From positions 310,001 to 374,000 of the forward strand of contig NC_081335.1 of NCBI RefSeq assembly GCF_022539665.2: a DNA stretch of 64,000 nucleotides, given 5' to 3'. Shown in pieces: positions 24,291 through 36,604 of the stretch (the stretch's first letter is position 1; the number at the start of each line of letters is the position of its first letter). The position numbers were made by a program, and so were the translations under genes. The notes below the pieces were generated by a model. It worked only from the letters and a program-made list of their open reading frames with translations, made no database searches and had not been told where the DNA came from. Origin of the DNA: Daphnia carinata (taxonomy: Eukaryota > Arthropoda > Branchiopoda > Diplostraca > Daphniidae).

Positions 24291-25234
24291 TTTTGGCTTT
24301 TTAGTTGCTTTCATGCCATGTTCAACTAGAACTTATCAGTTGAAATCCTTTGTTCTGATTCTCGCCTGATGTGCGCAACAGTTTTACATTAGGAAATGGG
24401 AGGCAAAAAAATTATTCTGTCTTATTACCTTCAGAGAGCCAAAGGAAAGATAATGTTCCTCATGTTAGCAGCACCTCGATTAGAAACAAATCATTTCATC
24501 TCTGTTCACTTCAATTCCTACAGATTTTTTAAAAATCATTGCAATACGGCTGAAAAGCGAGTGAATAACCTAAAGGTAAAGTTCACTTGAAAGTTACAAT
24601 AGCCTGGCCAAATACAACATTATTTTTCAACCCTCATTAAAAAAAAAATATATATATTACCTTCAAGGATGATAACGACTTGCAAATGTTAAAATAACGT
24701 TTTTTTGTAGCATTAGATGGCGTTGCGTGCGGCTTTTTTCCCGCAATATTTCCACCAAAAATAATTTTGTATTCCATAACATCTCTAGTGTAGGGGCGAA
24801 GGGGCTGTCGTCGGGAAGTCCAATGACCCCACGCCTAATAGCGGCAATAAATTAACAGCATATCGTATCAATTATTAGAGCGATCTGGCGGATAAAAACT
24901 GTCAACTACCAGAACGTACAGGCGATTCGGAACGGAACAGCAGCAACGCCTTCGCTTGAGCTTAACATGCGTAGCTCAAGCTACCTAGCAGGCGTTACTA
25001 CTGCTGGTGTACTTCATGGTTTCAGCAATCAACCATTCACCAATCAGCTACAGAATCCCATGAAGTATACGATGAACTATACTTCATGGTATACCATATT
25101 TCACGCACCTACTGTAATTTTACAAAAAGAAGATGAATATGGAAGACTTCGTTTGGCTCAGTTTACCCCATTGATCGGACAACGATTACGCAAAGAGGGT
25201 GTTCCAAAAGAGCAGCTCAAAATACGTAAAAACT

Positions 25235-25790
25235 ATGGATTTTAGTGTTTTCTTACTTTCATTCTTGTCCAAGGAATTTGCTCACCGAATTCTCATTTAG
25301 TCATCGAACGCATCGGCAGTCACACCAACTTCGTCAAACCAAGGGCGAAAAGGCAGGTGGAATGTCGACATTTCGTCACCTATTTAAATGGATTAATAAC
25401 AAGGAATCAGGCATCAGACTTCCTTAATAAGCCAACGAATTTAAGCCTACTTTACTCACCGGAATTTAATTGCAATCAGCACGGGCAATGACATTGATTT
25501 TAGTTGCGTATGCGGAAAAGATGAGAAAAGTATCGGGGCTAATGCGCAATCAAATGGACATGCCGTTAGCTCGCGTCATTTACTTGATTGAATACGTTAT
25601 CCGTCACAGAGGCGCTCCACATTTGCGTACGTCTTCGCCGCAAACTTTCTCTGTACGAACGTTTCCTCTTGGATGTGATGCTCTTTTTCGTATTAATTGG
25701 GTGCCTTGATGTTTGATGTATTCGCCCGTGTCTTTGGCTTCAACTGCAAGGGTCAGAAATGCGACCACAAGAAATCCAATTAATAATAGA
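25235..25790 (+). pseudogene. UDP-glycosyltransferase pseudogene (internal deletion, stops)
   Basis: The ATG at 25235 and the signal-peptide region (MDFSVFLLSFLSKEFAHRILI) match the two intact UGTs downstream. A TAG then replaces the codon that is TTG in the copy at 27940. The match continues through the segment equivalent to HTNF and HFVTY, with further damage, to about 25505. It then jumps directly to the sequence after the intron of the intact genes (AYAEKMRKVSGLMRNQ). About 1.08 kb is therefore missing, including the donor-binding signature. A one-base shift also breaks the frame near 25638. The C-terminal membrane segment is still recognisable. It is the left member of the tandem UGT array and is clearly non-functional as a glycosyltransferase. 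Confidence 0.9.
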
Positions 25791-27294
25791 GGTAAGCACT
25801 GAAATGCAATACTTACTCCATCGATATGAAACCGATAGCGCTAAGACGATCCTTTTCGCTGACGCCGTTTCACAGGGATATCTTTGTGATTAAATATTTG
25901 GTAAATCCGACAGGAACATCAGTAAAGCCAAATCGCCTAAAATAAATAAAGAATGGTTATTGTTTTGAAAAGCAAATCCAGATGCACCATATTTTAAACC
26001 AGTCATGCAACTAAATACTCATTGCAGAAAATTGGATATTATCAAAAGTCCGAAGATTGCACGACACACCCAACGTTTTTCCCTCGAGAAAAAGAAGGGC
26101 GAAAAAATAAAACAGAAATTCTAATTTCAGGGCGAAGAATTTTCAGTTCTAGTGTTCGCTTCGTAAAGGAATCGATGTACACATGCAATTAGTCAAGACA
26201 TACGCTGTTTGCCATCGTCGAAATGAGATGTGGCAATTATACAAAAACGCGATTGCTCGAGTCGACAAGTTTTCTCTGATTCCGGCTAAAACACCCCCCC
26301 CCCCCCCCCCCAACACGATTCCTGGAGCAAAATCGGCGTTGCTAGCCATTCTCGACCGTTAGCGAATAGCCATTTGCACGAACAAACAAGCCAACCCGCG
26401 AAAAACAACAAAACGTAACGACGAAAGGAAAGCCAAATGTGCCAGAAAACACGGGGCGTTTTAAGCTATACGTGATATGAAGCTTCAATAAGCAAACCGG
26501 AGCTGGACAAATAATATATTTAAAACAAAAGTTATTACCTCAAGGTGAGTTGGGTTCAATAACTATTGAAATTGGTAAACACACATCGCTCTTTCTTCTG
26601 GCACGAAAAATAAAATAACCTGGGTGGGGTTCGACCTGTCTGAATAAGGGATGCAGAATGCAAGACATTCCCTCTAGACATACACTCTAGTTTTCAAGAC
26701 GTTCTACATCAGTTGTTAACATCTAAAAAAAAAGAAAAACGATAGATGTAAAATCTGTCTTCCAGCTGATCACGTTAGTAGGTGATTTTGCTGTAAGCAT
26801 GTTCTTCTACTAATGCCTATGAACGCCTAGAGAAAATTAAGATTTCAAATTTAAAAAAATGATTCGACCGGTGGCCACGACTGAATGAGAACACTCAACT
26901 CTAGGCGAATTTTCTATTGGCCACGTAAATTCTTTGGTTTTGGGGGCAAGTTAGGGATCGGTTTCAAGCCACGATGTTACAGACGAGTATCGCTAGTTAT
27001 ACGACTCGTAACGGTGGAAGGAAAACGTGTTATGCCCACTCGTCTATTGACAAGCGACAACGTTATTCTGGTGTATACGACGGTGAATTTAACGGTCTAC
27101 TGCAGACGATCGTGCTAACCCGCTTTAAACTTGGATTCCAATAGCTCACTTTCTTGCTCTCATTTCCTTTGAGGGATTTCAAAACGTTACGCAGATGCAG
27201 CAAATTACAATTTGTGCAAATGGACCATTCACGTCGTTCTTGCTGGAGAGGAAAATTGTTTTGAGTACAGCAGACTAACCTGAGCAAAATTTAG
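25791..27294. repeat. UGT 3' flank, duplicated with 29580-31400
   Basis: No gene is seen. The segment aligns in patches with the sequence after the first intact UGT. Examples are GGTTATT.TTTTGAAAAGCA at 25953 and 29770, a CATATACTGTTTG-like block at 26200 and 30225, the run leading into CGAACAAACAAG at 26379 and 30395, and GGTGTATACGACGGT-like sequence at 27070 and 31356. An 18-base C run at 26294-26311 is specific to this copy. These matches show that whole gene-plus-flank units were duplicated. Confidence 0.6.
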
Positions 27295-27500
27295 CGCAAT
27301 AATAATTTCAAAACGGGACTAGCTGATTTTAGCTAGATCGATTCTGACTAATAGTCTGGATCTATCGTCTCCTTGCTGTGAACGAAAGGCCACCAACTAG
27401 CCACTAGACCGAAAGACTAGTAGCGGCAAGCAAAAACATTGCAAATTGGCATAGAATATTACCTGTTGGCCTTGTGTTCAGAAGGAAAGAATACAGGTTA
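27295..27500. repeat. UGT-region flank module, copy 2
   Basis: This is the second copy of the module described at 24088, with CTAGCCACTAGACCGAAAGA and GGCATAGAATATTACCT. It lies about 450 bases upstream of the first intact UGT. Its closest relative by eye is copy 3 at 31749. Confidence 0.65.
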
Positions 27501-27939
27501 GCCGAAACATCGTTGGATCCCGAATGATGATTTTCTTCAGGTTAGCTCCCTTGGCGACAAAACCTTTCGTCTCCGTCCGCCGCAAATCTTACCAATTCCT
27601 CTCCTTCTAATCAAATGCATAATAGTTAAAGAACGCTCTAAAAAAACCAGATTCATCATTTACGATGGTCTGGCCTAAAACAAAAGTTTTTCAGCCATAA
27701 TAGGATAAAAACGATTACCTACAGTGATGATAAAAAATTTGTCACGTTTAAGCTAATGTCGTTTGCAACGCTAGATGGCGTTGCGTCCAATTTTTTCCCG
27801 ATAGTTTCACGCACCTTTGGTACATTTACAAAAAAGAGATGAACAAAAGTCTTCGATTTGCTCGATTTCCCACATTTGAAGGACGACAGCTATATGAAGA
27901 GGGTGTCCTAAGAGAGAAGTTGAAAAATACATTTAAACT

Positions 27940-29579
27940 ATGGTTTTGAAGGTGTTTTTATTTTTATTCTTGTCTACGGAATTGTCCGTGTCAGCTCACC
28001 GAATTCTCATTTTGTCCCCAATCGCAACGTACAGTCACACCAACTTCCTCAAACCGATGGTGGAAGGATTGGTGGAACGTGGCCATTTCGTCACCTATTG
28101 GAATGGATTGATAACGAAAAATCAGGCAACGGAGTCGTTTAATCAGACAACGAATTTACGTCTACTGTACTCACCGGAAGTGCACACAATCAGCAGCGCA
28201 ACTCTCGTTGATTTTAGTGTTCGAAAGAAACCCAACAACGTCATATTTGGTCTGCCAAAAAGAATGAAGAGATACTGTAAAACCATCTACCGAGATCCCG
28301 TCTTCCATCAGCTCATGGATTCGCAAGAAAAATACGATTTGATCATCTTAGAAGCAGCTATCAATGAATGCTGCCTTCCACTCGTCTATAAATTCGATTT
28401 ACCTTTCATTTACATCATGGGTTCCATGCCGCTGCCTTGGCACCTAGACGCCATCGGCTCACCACTGGCTTTCGACCATTACCCGCAAGTCAGTACGGCT
28501 TATGCAGATGAGATGAATTTTTGGCAGCGAACATACAACCTAGTGTCCGGTCTTGGTGCCATATATTACTGGCGTTGGATCGTCATGCCCGTGGTCGATC
28601 GCCTGGCCGCAGAGATGTTGCACATCGAAAACCTGCCAACCATCGAAGCAATTGAGAGAAATTATCTAAACCTTTTGATACTCAACACTAACATGGGCCT
28701 TAATTACCAATTGGCGACGACGCCGGTAGTGATCCAAGCTGGCGGTATAAATCTCCGTCCGCCTAAGCAGCTGCCAGACGATTTGGAAACATTCGTGAAC
28801 AGTTCCGGTGAAGCTGGATGTATCACCGTTAGCTTTGGTACATTCATTAAAAACTCCGCGCTTCCGGATGATGCGCGCCGCCTTTTCATGTCGACATTTG
28901 CCCGCCTATCACAATGTATCCTGTGGAAATGGGAAGACGAAAAAATGATGGAACACATCGAATCAATTCCACCCAATGTCAAATTAATGTCGTGGTTACC
29001 GCAAGCCGACTTGCTTGGCCATCCGAAAATGCGTCTCTTCATCACGCACGGCGGAGTCAACAGCATCCAAGAGGCCGTGTATCACAACGTCCCATTGATA
29101 GTTTTACCCGTTTTGGTCGATCAGCCAATTAACGCCATAAAAGCCGTGGATGACGGCTATGCCATTCGACTCGATTGGGACAATTTGACGGAAGAAATTC
29201 TATTCAATGCCATTGAGCAGATCCTCATTAATGCAAGGTATTTTTCAACACGTTTACCTTTGTTCCATTCCTGACGATTCTGAAAATGTTTCGCAGCTAT
29301 GCGGAGAAGATGGAAAAAGTATCGGAATTAATGCGCGATCAAATGGAAACGCCATTAGATCGCGTCATTTACTGGATTGAATACGTTATCCGCCACAGAG
29401 GCGCTCCACATTTGCGGACGTCTTCACGCAAACTTTCTCTATACCAACGTTTTCTCTTGGATGTGATGCTCTTTTTCGTATTAATTGGTGCCTTGGCGTT
29501 TTATGTACTTGGTCGTGTCTTCCGCCACTTCAACAGCAAAGTTCAAGTTCAGAACTTCGACCTAAAAAAAAACAATTAA
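27940..29579 (+). CDS. UDP-glycosyltransferase, intact copy 1
   Basis: Exons 27940..29237 and 29297..29579 give 526 residues, the usual UGT length. The 59-base intron (CAAG|GTATTT ... TCGCAG) is required because reading through it meets a stop. The protein has an N-terminal signal peptide (about residues 1-19) and the HRILILSP strand. His33 in YSHTN sits at the position of the general-base histidine of family 1 glycosyltransferases. The UGT signature spans about residues 350-396, from WLPQADLLGHP through FITHGG to DQPIN. A C-terminal membrane helix (LLDVMLFFVLIGALAFYVL) precedes a short basic tail ending in Lys and Asn. Such enzymes sit in the ER membrane facing the lumen and move a sugar from a UDP-sugar to small lipophilic molecules; the substrate cannot be read from sequence. 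It belongs to a tandem array with the relic at 25235 and the copy at 32461. Confidence 0.93.
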
Positions 29580-31748
29580 TAATAGAGCTTAACACTGAAA
29601 TGCAATGCTTACTCCACGTTATATTAAACCAGTAGCGCTAAGACGATTCCCTGTAGCTTTCAGCTGTCACCCTGCCAAAAGCACTACCGCTGTGGCTAAA
29701 TACCTGATAACTCCTTCCGTAATATAGGAACACCAATAAAGAGAAATTGCCTAAAACAAATGCAGAACGGTTATTATTTTGAAAAGCAGAGCCACGAGCA
29801 TTGCATTTCAAACCCAGTAATGTGAATAAATACTCATTATACTTCAGTTCAGAATGCCGATGGAATGTCGAGCAGGCAAGAGAAACGTCTTAATGAATTT
29901 TGCTGATCATCGAAATTCAATGCAAGGAATTCTTTCTGGCTGGTTTCCCTAAATAAAATTTAAAAAAAAAACCATTATTTGAAATATGTCAACTTGAAGT
30001 TTAACTCGATTTATATGGCAAACGTTAACCATCATAAATATCAACACGCACATAAATCGAATGTGCTCCGCCAATCAAGATAATCAATAACGCAAAGATT
30101 ATATGACACACCCAACGTTCGCGAATAAGGATGGAAAAAAACAGACATTCAAATTTCAGACGAAGAATTTTAATCCGTTCTACTGTTTACTTTCTAATGG
30201 GGCTACGTGCATATGCAATTATTAGAGACATATACTGTTTGGCATCTTCAAATTGAGGTCTGGCAGTCGTGCCAACCGCTATTGCTTGAATATATCATTG
30301 ACATCTGATTTCATCTACAATCTGCCCAAACAAGATTCGTGGTGCAAAATGCGCGTTGGTAACCATTTTCGACAGTTAGCGACTGGCCTTTACGCGAACA
30401 AACAAGTCCATACGAGACAAAAAACGAATCGAAACGACGAACGAAAAGCCAAATGTACCTAAAAACAATGTTTTTTTTTTGTACTTCAATGGAAATTTAG
30501 CTTTACTGAGATAACCAGGATTGGGCAAACAGTGAACCCAAAACAGTTATTCTCCCAACGAGAGTTGGTTTCAATATCCATAGGAACTGGTAAACTTGTA
30601 CTAGCTCTTTCTTCTGGCAAGTAAAGAGAAATAAGAAATTCGACTGGTATGGAACTAGCGATTCAGATTGACAGTCACAGTACATTAATCTAGTTTCCTA
30701 GACGTTCAATATCATTTGTTAACATTTTTACAGGGTACCGAATGAAAAGAGATAGTCGCAAAATCTATCTTTTAAAACAATCACTTTGCTAGGTGATTTG
30801 GCTTTGGGCGAGTTCTTCTGCAAATGCGTCATCAACGCCTAGAGTAGATAATGATTCAAAATAAGGTTTCGACAGATGGCCATGACTGAAATGAGAACAT
30901 TCATTTCAGACGAATTTTTCTTCCCGTTCTTTAAATTCTTTGGTTCTTAGGGCAAGTTCGTGGCGTATTTTTTTTTTATTTTTTTATTTTTTACTCCATC
31001 ACAAGTAACATAGAACCATTCAGCAACCTGCGAATAAGGACAATGACGAATGACCCTAGCTTAAAAACTAGGCTATACCAAATTCGAGCCAACTTTAATT
31101 GTCTGAAGAGAATGCTCTAGGGAACCGAGCAAAATTTTAAGCTTTTTCCACCTTTTTCTTGTAATTTGAATTTACTAGTTTTTCCTAAAAACCAGTTTCG
31201 AGCCATCGCATTCAGGAACTAAGCAATAGCACGATTTCGCCAGTTATGTCAAGAGAAAGTTTTGAAAGACGAGCACCGTTGGTTGCACGACTAGTAATTC
31301 TGGACGGGAAACCAATTATCCCTACTTATCAATTCAGAAAAAGAGGAGTTAATCTGGTGTATACGACAGTATAATCAACGGCGTATTATGGAAGTTCGTG
31401 CTAGTCCGCTTTGCCCTTAAAATGTCTCACATCTACCGAATCAGAATATTGAACTCAAGTGACAAATAATATGCCGGAAACAAAGCGCTACGATGACTAC
31501 GACGTACAATAACGACAACCACACACACAACTCTTGGGCGGTGTCCAAGAGATGGTGCTCAAAACTAACATTACATCTTTAACCACAACAGAAATTCTCC
31601 CTCCATTGCGTTGAGAGATTTCTAAACGTTTTGCAGGTGGAGCAAACCAGAATTTCTACAAATGGAGGTAAACGCATCAGTTTCAGTGCCCAGGAACATT
31701 GTTTCAAGTACCCCCTCTCCCCAAGGCTAACCTGAGCATGTTTAATGC
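29580..31748. repeat. UGT 3' and intergenic flank, second copy
   Basis: No gene is seen. The segment is the counterpart of 25791-27294, with matching blocks in the same order but diverged and with insertions such as a T-rich stretch near 30969-30993. A short open frame at 30253-30462 falls inside the duplicated non-coding block and its counterpart copy is not open, so I do not call it. Confidence 0.55.
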
Positions 31749-31950
31749 AATACTAATTCCAGTATGGGACTAGTTGATTTGAACTAGATCTTTTATGATT
31801 CACGGTCTAACGCTATCGTCTTCTTGATTTGAACGTGGGACCTCCCAAGTGGCTACTAGCCCGAACGACTAGTAGTGGTAAGCAAAAACATTGCAGGTTG
31901 GCATAGAACATTTACCTCTTTGTCCTGTTTTCTCCAGCCGACAGCAATTC
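31749..31950. repeat. UGT-region flank module, copy 3
   Basis: Third copy, with GGCTACTAGCCCGAACGACTA and GGCATAGAACATTTACCT. It lies about 510 bases upstream of the second intact UGT. Confidence 0.65.
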
Positions 31951-32358
31951 CTTCCTGCGATGCTCCACGTACGATTTTCTTTTGAAATCATCCTCTAGAT
32001 GCTGCCTGTTTAAACACATTTTTTTTTTTTTTTTACATTAAGAAATTTTTCTAATATTTTACTTTCTTATTACCACCAAACAGACATTCTGATGATTCCC
32101 CACTTGAAATGAATTACTTTTTTCGGTTTCAATTTGGCTGGATTGCTCGAGTCCAAAACCTAATTGATCTTCTGTTCACTTGAAATTCGCTCTCATTGTT
32201 TTTATTATAGCACTAAAAGTAAAATAGGAATTAGTATTAGTGTTAGATGCCGGTGATTCAGATGTTTTTGATGTTTTAAAAAAGCGTCAAATCTAACGCT
32301 AGATGGCAAAGAGTTCCTTCCTTTCGATTTTTTAAAAACTGTTGCGTAACTATAAGAG

Positions 32359-32367
32359 TATATAAAG
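32359..32367 (+). promoter_or_regulatory. TATA box of the second UGT
   Basis: TATATAAAG sits 94 bases before the ATG at 32461, so transcription would start near 32390. The equivalent region of the copy at 27940 has no such clear box. If the start lies upstream of 32381, a short upstream frame (METFVEFFRLP, 32381-32416) would be in the leader. Confidence 0.5.
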
Positions 32368-32460
32368 TCGGCGCACAAAGATGGAAACTTTTGTTGAATT
32401 TTTTCGATTGCCTTGATAACAGTTATATAAAATCGGTGTAAAAGTTTAACAATAGGAAAA

Positions 32461-34098
32461 ATGGTATTAAGTTTTTTCTTACTTCTATTTTTGTCCATGG
32501 AGTTGACTGCAGCTCACAGGATTCTCTTCTTATCGCCCATCTCAACACGCAGTCACACCAATTTCGTCAAACCAGTGATCAAGGGATTGGTGGAGCGAGG
32601 TCATTTCGTCACCTACTGGAACGGACTGTTACCGACAAATCAAGGGAAGAATGCACTTAATCAAACAGCCAATTTACGTCTGCTTTACTCACCAGAATTA
32701 GATGAGCTGAACAGCGATCACAACGTTGATTTCGGTGCTGGAACTAACAATTTTTATCTGTTATTTGAATTGCCAAAAAGAGTAGTGCTCTACTGTAAAA
32801 CCATCTACCGAGATCCCGTCTTCCATCAGCTCATGGAGTCACACGAAAAATACGATTTGATCATCGTAGAAGCAGCTGTGAACGAATGCATTCTTCCGCT
32901 GGTCCATAAATTTGATGCACCCTTTATCTACACCATGGGTTCCATGCCCATGCCTTGGCACCTGGATGCCGTCAGTTCACCACTTGCCTTCGACCATTAT
33001 TCCCACATAGGTTCGGCTTTCAAGGATGAGATGAATTTTTGGCAGCGAACCTACAACGCACTGTCCGGCATTAGTGCCATATATTATTGGCGTTGGATCG
33101 TAATGCCCGTGGCAGATCGCCTCGCAGCCGAAACTTTGCACATCGAAAACCTGCCAACAATTGAAATGATTGAAAACAAATATTTAAGCCTATTGATACT
33201 TAACACTAACCTAGGCATTAATTACCAAATGGCAACTACGCCAGCAGTGATCCAAGCTGGCGGCATGAACCTCGGTCCGTCTAAACCGCTCCCGCACGAT
33301 TTAGAAAAATTCGTGAATGACTCCGGTGACGCCGGATGCATTATCGTCAGTTTCGGTTCACTTTTAAGAACCTCCGATCTTCCCGATGATGTGCGTCGCC
33401 TTTTCATGTCGACATTTGCCCGGTTACCGCAACGCATCCTGTGGAAATGGGAAAATGAAAATAAAATCGGAAACAAAGAATCAATTCCAGCTAATGTCAA
33501 ATTGATGCCGTGGTTACCACAAGCCGATTTGCTTGGCCATCCGAAAATGCGTCTCTTCATCACGCACGGCGGAATCAACAGCATCCAAGAGGCCGTGTAC
33601 CATAAAGTTCCATTGATAATTTTGCCCGTTTTTATAGACCAGCCTCTTAACGCTAAAAAGGCAGAAGACGACGGCTTTGCCATTCATCTCGATTGGAACA
33701 ATTTGACGGAAGAAATTCTATTTAATGCCATAGAGCAGATCCTCATTAATGCCAGGTATTCATCTACATGTTTACCTTTGTTTCATTTTCTGACAATTTT
33801 GAAAATGTTTCGTAGCTATGCGGAAAAGATCAAAAAAGTATCGGAGCTGGTGCGCGATCAAATGGAAACGCCATTAGATCGCGTCATTTACTGGATTGAA
33901 TACGTTATTCGTCATGACGGCGCTCCACATTTGAGGACGGCTTCCCGTAAACTTTCTCTACATCAGCGTTTTCTGTTCGACGTGATGCTCTTCGTTGTCT
34001 TGATCGCTATCTTGATGTCTTACGTATTCGTCCGTGTTTTGCGCTATTTCTGCTGCGCAGATAGAATTCAGAAATGCGATCTAAAGAAGAAGAATTAA
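32461..34098 (+). CDS. UDP-glycosyltransferase, intact copy 2
   Basis: Exons 32461..33755 and 33816..34098 give 525 residues. The 60-base intron (CCAG|GTATTC ... CGTAG) is a multiple of three with no stop, so the gene also reads as a single 545-residue frame. Splicing is supported by the paralog at 27940, whose intron at the same place must be removed. Features are a signal peptide (about 1-18), His32 in RSHTN, the UGT signature (WLPQADLLGHP, FITHGG, DQPLN) and a C-terminal membrane helix (FDVMLFVVLIAILMSYVFV) followed by a short tail ending in three Lys and Asn. It shares long identical DNA blocks with copy 1, for example around 28275/32793 and 29010/33527, so the duplication is recent or the copies have exchanged sequence. 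The role is the same as copy 1: ER sugar transfer to small lipophilic acceptors, substrate unknown. Confidence 0.93.
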   Translation: MVLSFFLLLFLSMELTAAHRILFLSPISTRSHTNFVKPVIKGLVERGHFVTYWNGLLPTNQGKNALNQTANLRLLYSPELDELNSDHNVDFGAGTNNFYLLFELPKRVVLYCKTIYRDPVFHQLMESHEKYDLIIVEAAVNECILPLVHKFDAPFIYTMGSMPMPWHLDAVSSPLAFDHYSHIGSAFKDEMNFWQRTYNALSGISAIYYWRWIVMPVADRLAAETLHIENLPTIEMIENKYLSLLILNTNLGINYQMATTPAVIQAGGMNLGPSKPLPHDLEKFVNDSGDAGCIIVSFGSLLRTSDLPDDVRRLFMSTFARLPQRILWKWENENKIGNKESIPANVKLMPWLPQADLLGHPKMRLFITHGGINSIQEAVYHKVPLIILPVFIDQPLNAKKAEDDGFAIHLDWNNLTEEILFNAIEQILINARYSSTCLPLFHFLTILKMFRSYAEKIKKVSELVRDQMETPLDRVIYWIEYVIRHDGAPHLRTASRKLSLHQRFLFDVMLFVVLIAILMSYVFVRVLRYFCCADRIQKCDLKKKN

Positions 34099-36604
34099 TT
34101 ATAAATAGAAAAAAGTCAAAACATGTTTCGTGCATACCGACACTACTAGTAGAGCGATGAACTGGCGCGGTTCATAGCGTCCACCGCGTTATTAAAATTA
34201 AACCTGAATGCAATATAATAAATAAAATAAAGCAGATATAATCACCTACAAAAACTATAGATAATTTACTAAAATAAACCTATTTCTTTTATCGCAAACT
34301 CTTAAAACAATAGTTCGCTAGCAAACATCTTAGCAGCTACCTGTTCAACTGTTAAGTTTGACAGAAGAATTTATCAATGGACGTTTTCGCATCTCCAAAA
34401 TTTAAGCTGATTTAAAACAAGTCTTGTTGAAGTTCAACAGAGTTGACGAAAAAACTTGTAACGATTAATGCCTCCGAACGAAAACCCTAAAAACAATGTG
34501 ACCAGTTGTTCTTTTTTTTTTTTGAACCAACTTCCCCATTTTTGAACTGAAACAAAAAGAAAGCATCTGCTTCTGCTTACGGAAATATCAAGTTGGATTT
34601 GGAAAACCCGAAATTTCCCTAGCAACAAGAATCAAAAGCTTTTTCCAACTAGACAAAAAAAAGAGTTGATTTTAATGTCACTCAAAAGTGGCCATACGAA
34701 CACGTTGTTATCGACTACAGCGAGAAGAACAATTGGATTACGTTGGACCCTTTTTCGCAATAACATTCGAAGATGATGGATCTTCTCTGCAGACATCACA
34801 TTCCGTGCTCCAACCAGTTTATGATCACTAACTATTACACATTTTTGCAACGAATAGCAAAAAAAAAAAGGTGTTCGTTCCAAATAACGACATTTTGTTT
34901 TTCAAATGTTACACAGGTAGCGGAACTTCGCTTTAGGCAAATCTTTTGAAAACGTGTTCAAAATGCACGATGAAGATTTCGATTACACTAGCAATGTTTG
35001 TCTGGAGGCATGGAACAGTGACCCCAGTCTAAAAATGAAGTCCTAGTTCCTATCTTTGGATACTTATAACAAGTTTCTGTTTGAGTCTCATTCAAGTGTG
35101 ATCAGAGCGAGAGGAAAAAATAGGGAACGGCAGTAGTACACGTGAGCCTTATGGCTACGGAATAAATTCCAAACAAATTCGATTCACGAATTTCATGTCC
35201 TCAATGCACAGTTTCGCAAAATTGAAGAATTAGCAAGATAGTTATTCCATTGGAGCTGCTGTTAGAAGTAAAACTCAAATCTTAGATGAATTTCCCGATT
35301 TCTCTATGCAAAAAAAGTTACCCTTAAAACCAGTTCCGAACCGGCTGTACTTGCTTCATAACATCGTCAGAAGAAAAGCGAACCAAGCTGTTAATTCTCT
35401 GATGGAAGACCATCGCTGGTAGTAGAACATGGAAAATGATTTCAAGTTCTTAAGCACTTTGGAAGGTAATGGTGACCCACTTTGCAGTTCGAATGGCATC
35501 ACTTGTTGCATCTATCCACTGTGAAATTTGAATGCGTGTAACAAACAACAGCCCACGCTGGACATAAATGACGACGCAAACAAATGTCATATCTATCATT
35601 CAGCATTCCCCACAATCTATAATGCATTATTCAATCGGACACGAAGGTCGAAAAGGACAAGATGCCCAACAATTCTTCCCTTAGGCAAAATTGGACATTT
35701 CCTCTTCTTTTTCATTAAAATTCAATAAATAAAATAGCAACCAATATTAAATATTGGTACCTTTTACGCCAAGAGATTAAGCAATCAAACACAGCTGAAA
35801 GTATGGTACTTACCCAAGAGCTTGGTGAATTTGATAATAGTGGGATCCCAGGCTCAGCTTGTCGAACAGCAATAAAACCGAAACGAGAACTGATAAAGTG
35901 AGATAAAGTATCAATTATTAAAATTATTAAATTAAATATACAACTAAATTCAATAGTATAGAAAATAATTTTGCACGTACAACACCCGAAGTACTAGAGC
36001 TAGACTACTAGAGCTATGTGAGTATCCATGGTCGTTTAATACATAAGAATTCGCAATCCTAACTTTTGTTCGTTGATAAATATTTTAAAAATTTTAAATA
36101 ATTAAAAATAGGAAAACCTTCGTCGCAAATAAATCAAATTTTATCTGTCACGCAGGTACAATGACATCCCTTTAGGCAAATCTCATGCAAACCTATTCTG
36201 ATTAAGTGGGGAAAGTTCTAACTGAGATGCACGCCTAGCGCACTAACAGAACAGGAACCAACAGGCTTTCGCATACTTTTTATAAATCCTTTGGTTCTTA
36301 TAACCAGTTTCTGACTTGATTGTAAGATTTTCACAAACAAAAGGAAACAGACACGTGCAACGAAGGTCACTTAATTAAGGTCGATGGCCATGGGATCGTC
36401 GTCGAAGACAGAATGTAAAATTAAGAAACTTGAGTGATACAAAAAAAATTGGATGCGCAAAACACTCAGGACTTTAAGAATGTTACTAGTCCTCGCAATT
36501 TCATCTATGGGTTTGAAAACGTTCTCTCAGTGCAGGAAGTTTTAACTCTATTTCAAGAGTCGTACGAATTGTTTCTAGTAACTCGTATTACCCTATGAAT
36601 ATCT
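34099..36604. other. Degenerate UGT-region flank
   Basis: No gene is supported. Some landmarks repeat inside it: a CAGGTA...CTTTAGGCAAATCT block occurs near 34915 and again near 36155. The sequence is AT-rich and its open frames are short (34632-34883 minus, 35528-35728 plus) without recognisable products. Confidence 0.45.

Noticed and set aside
27340-31880. A tRNA-derived SINE in the UGT flank modules (A-box-like TGGCTAGTTGG on the minus strand of copy 2)
   Set aside because: When the four module copies are compared, the box-like motifs are not conserved together, and there is no tail or target duplication.
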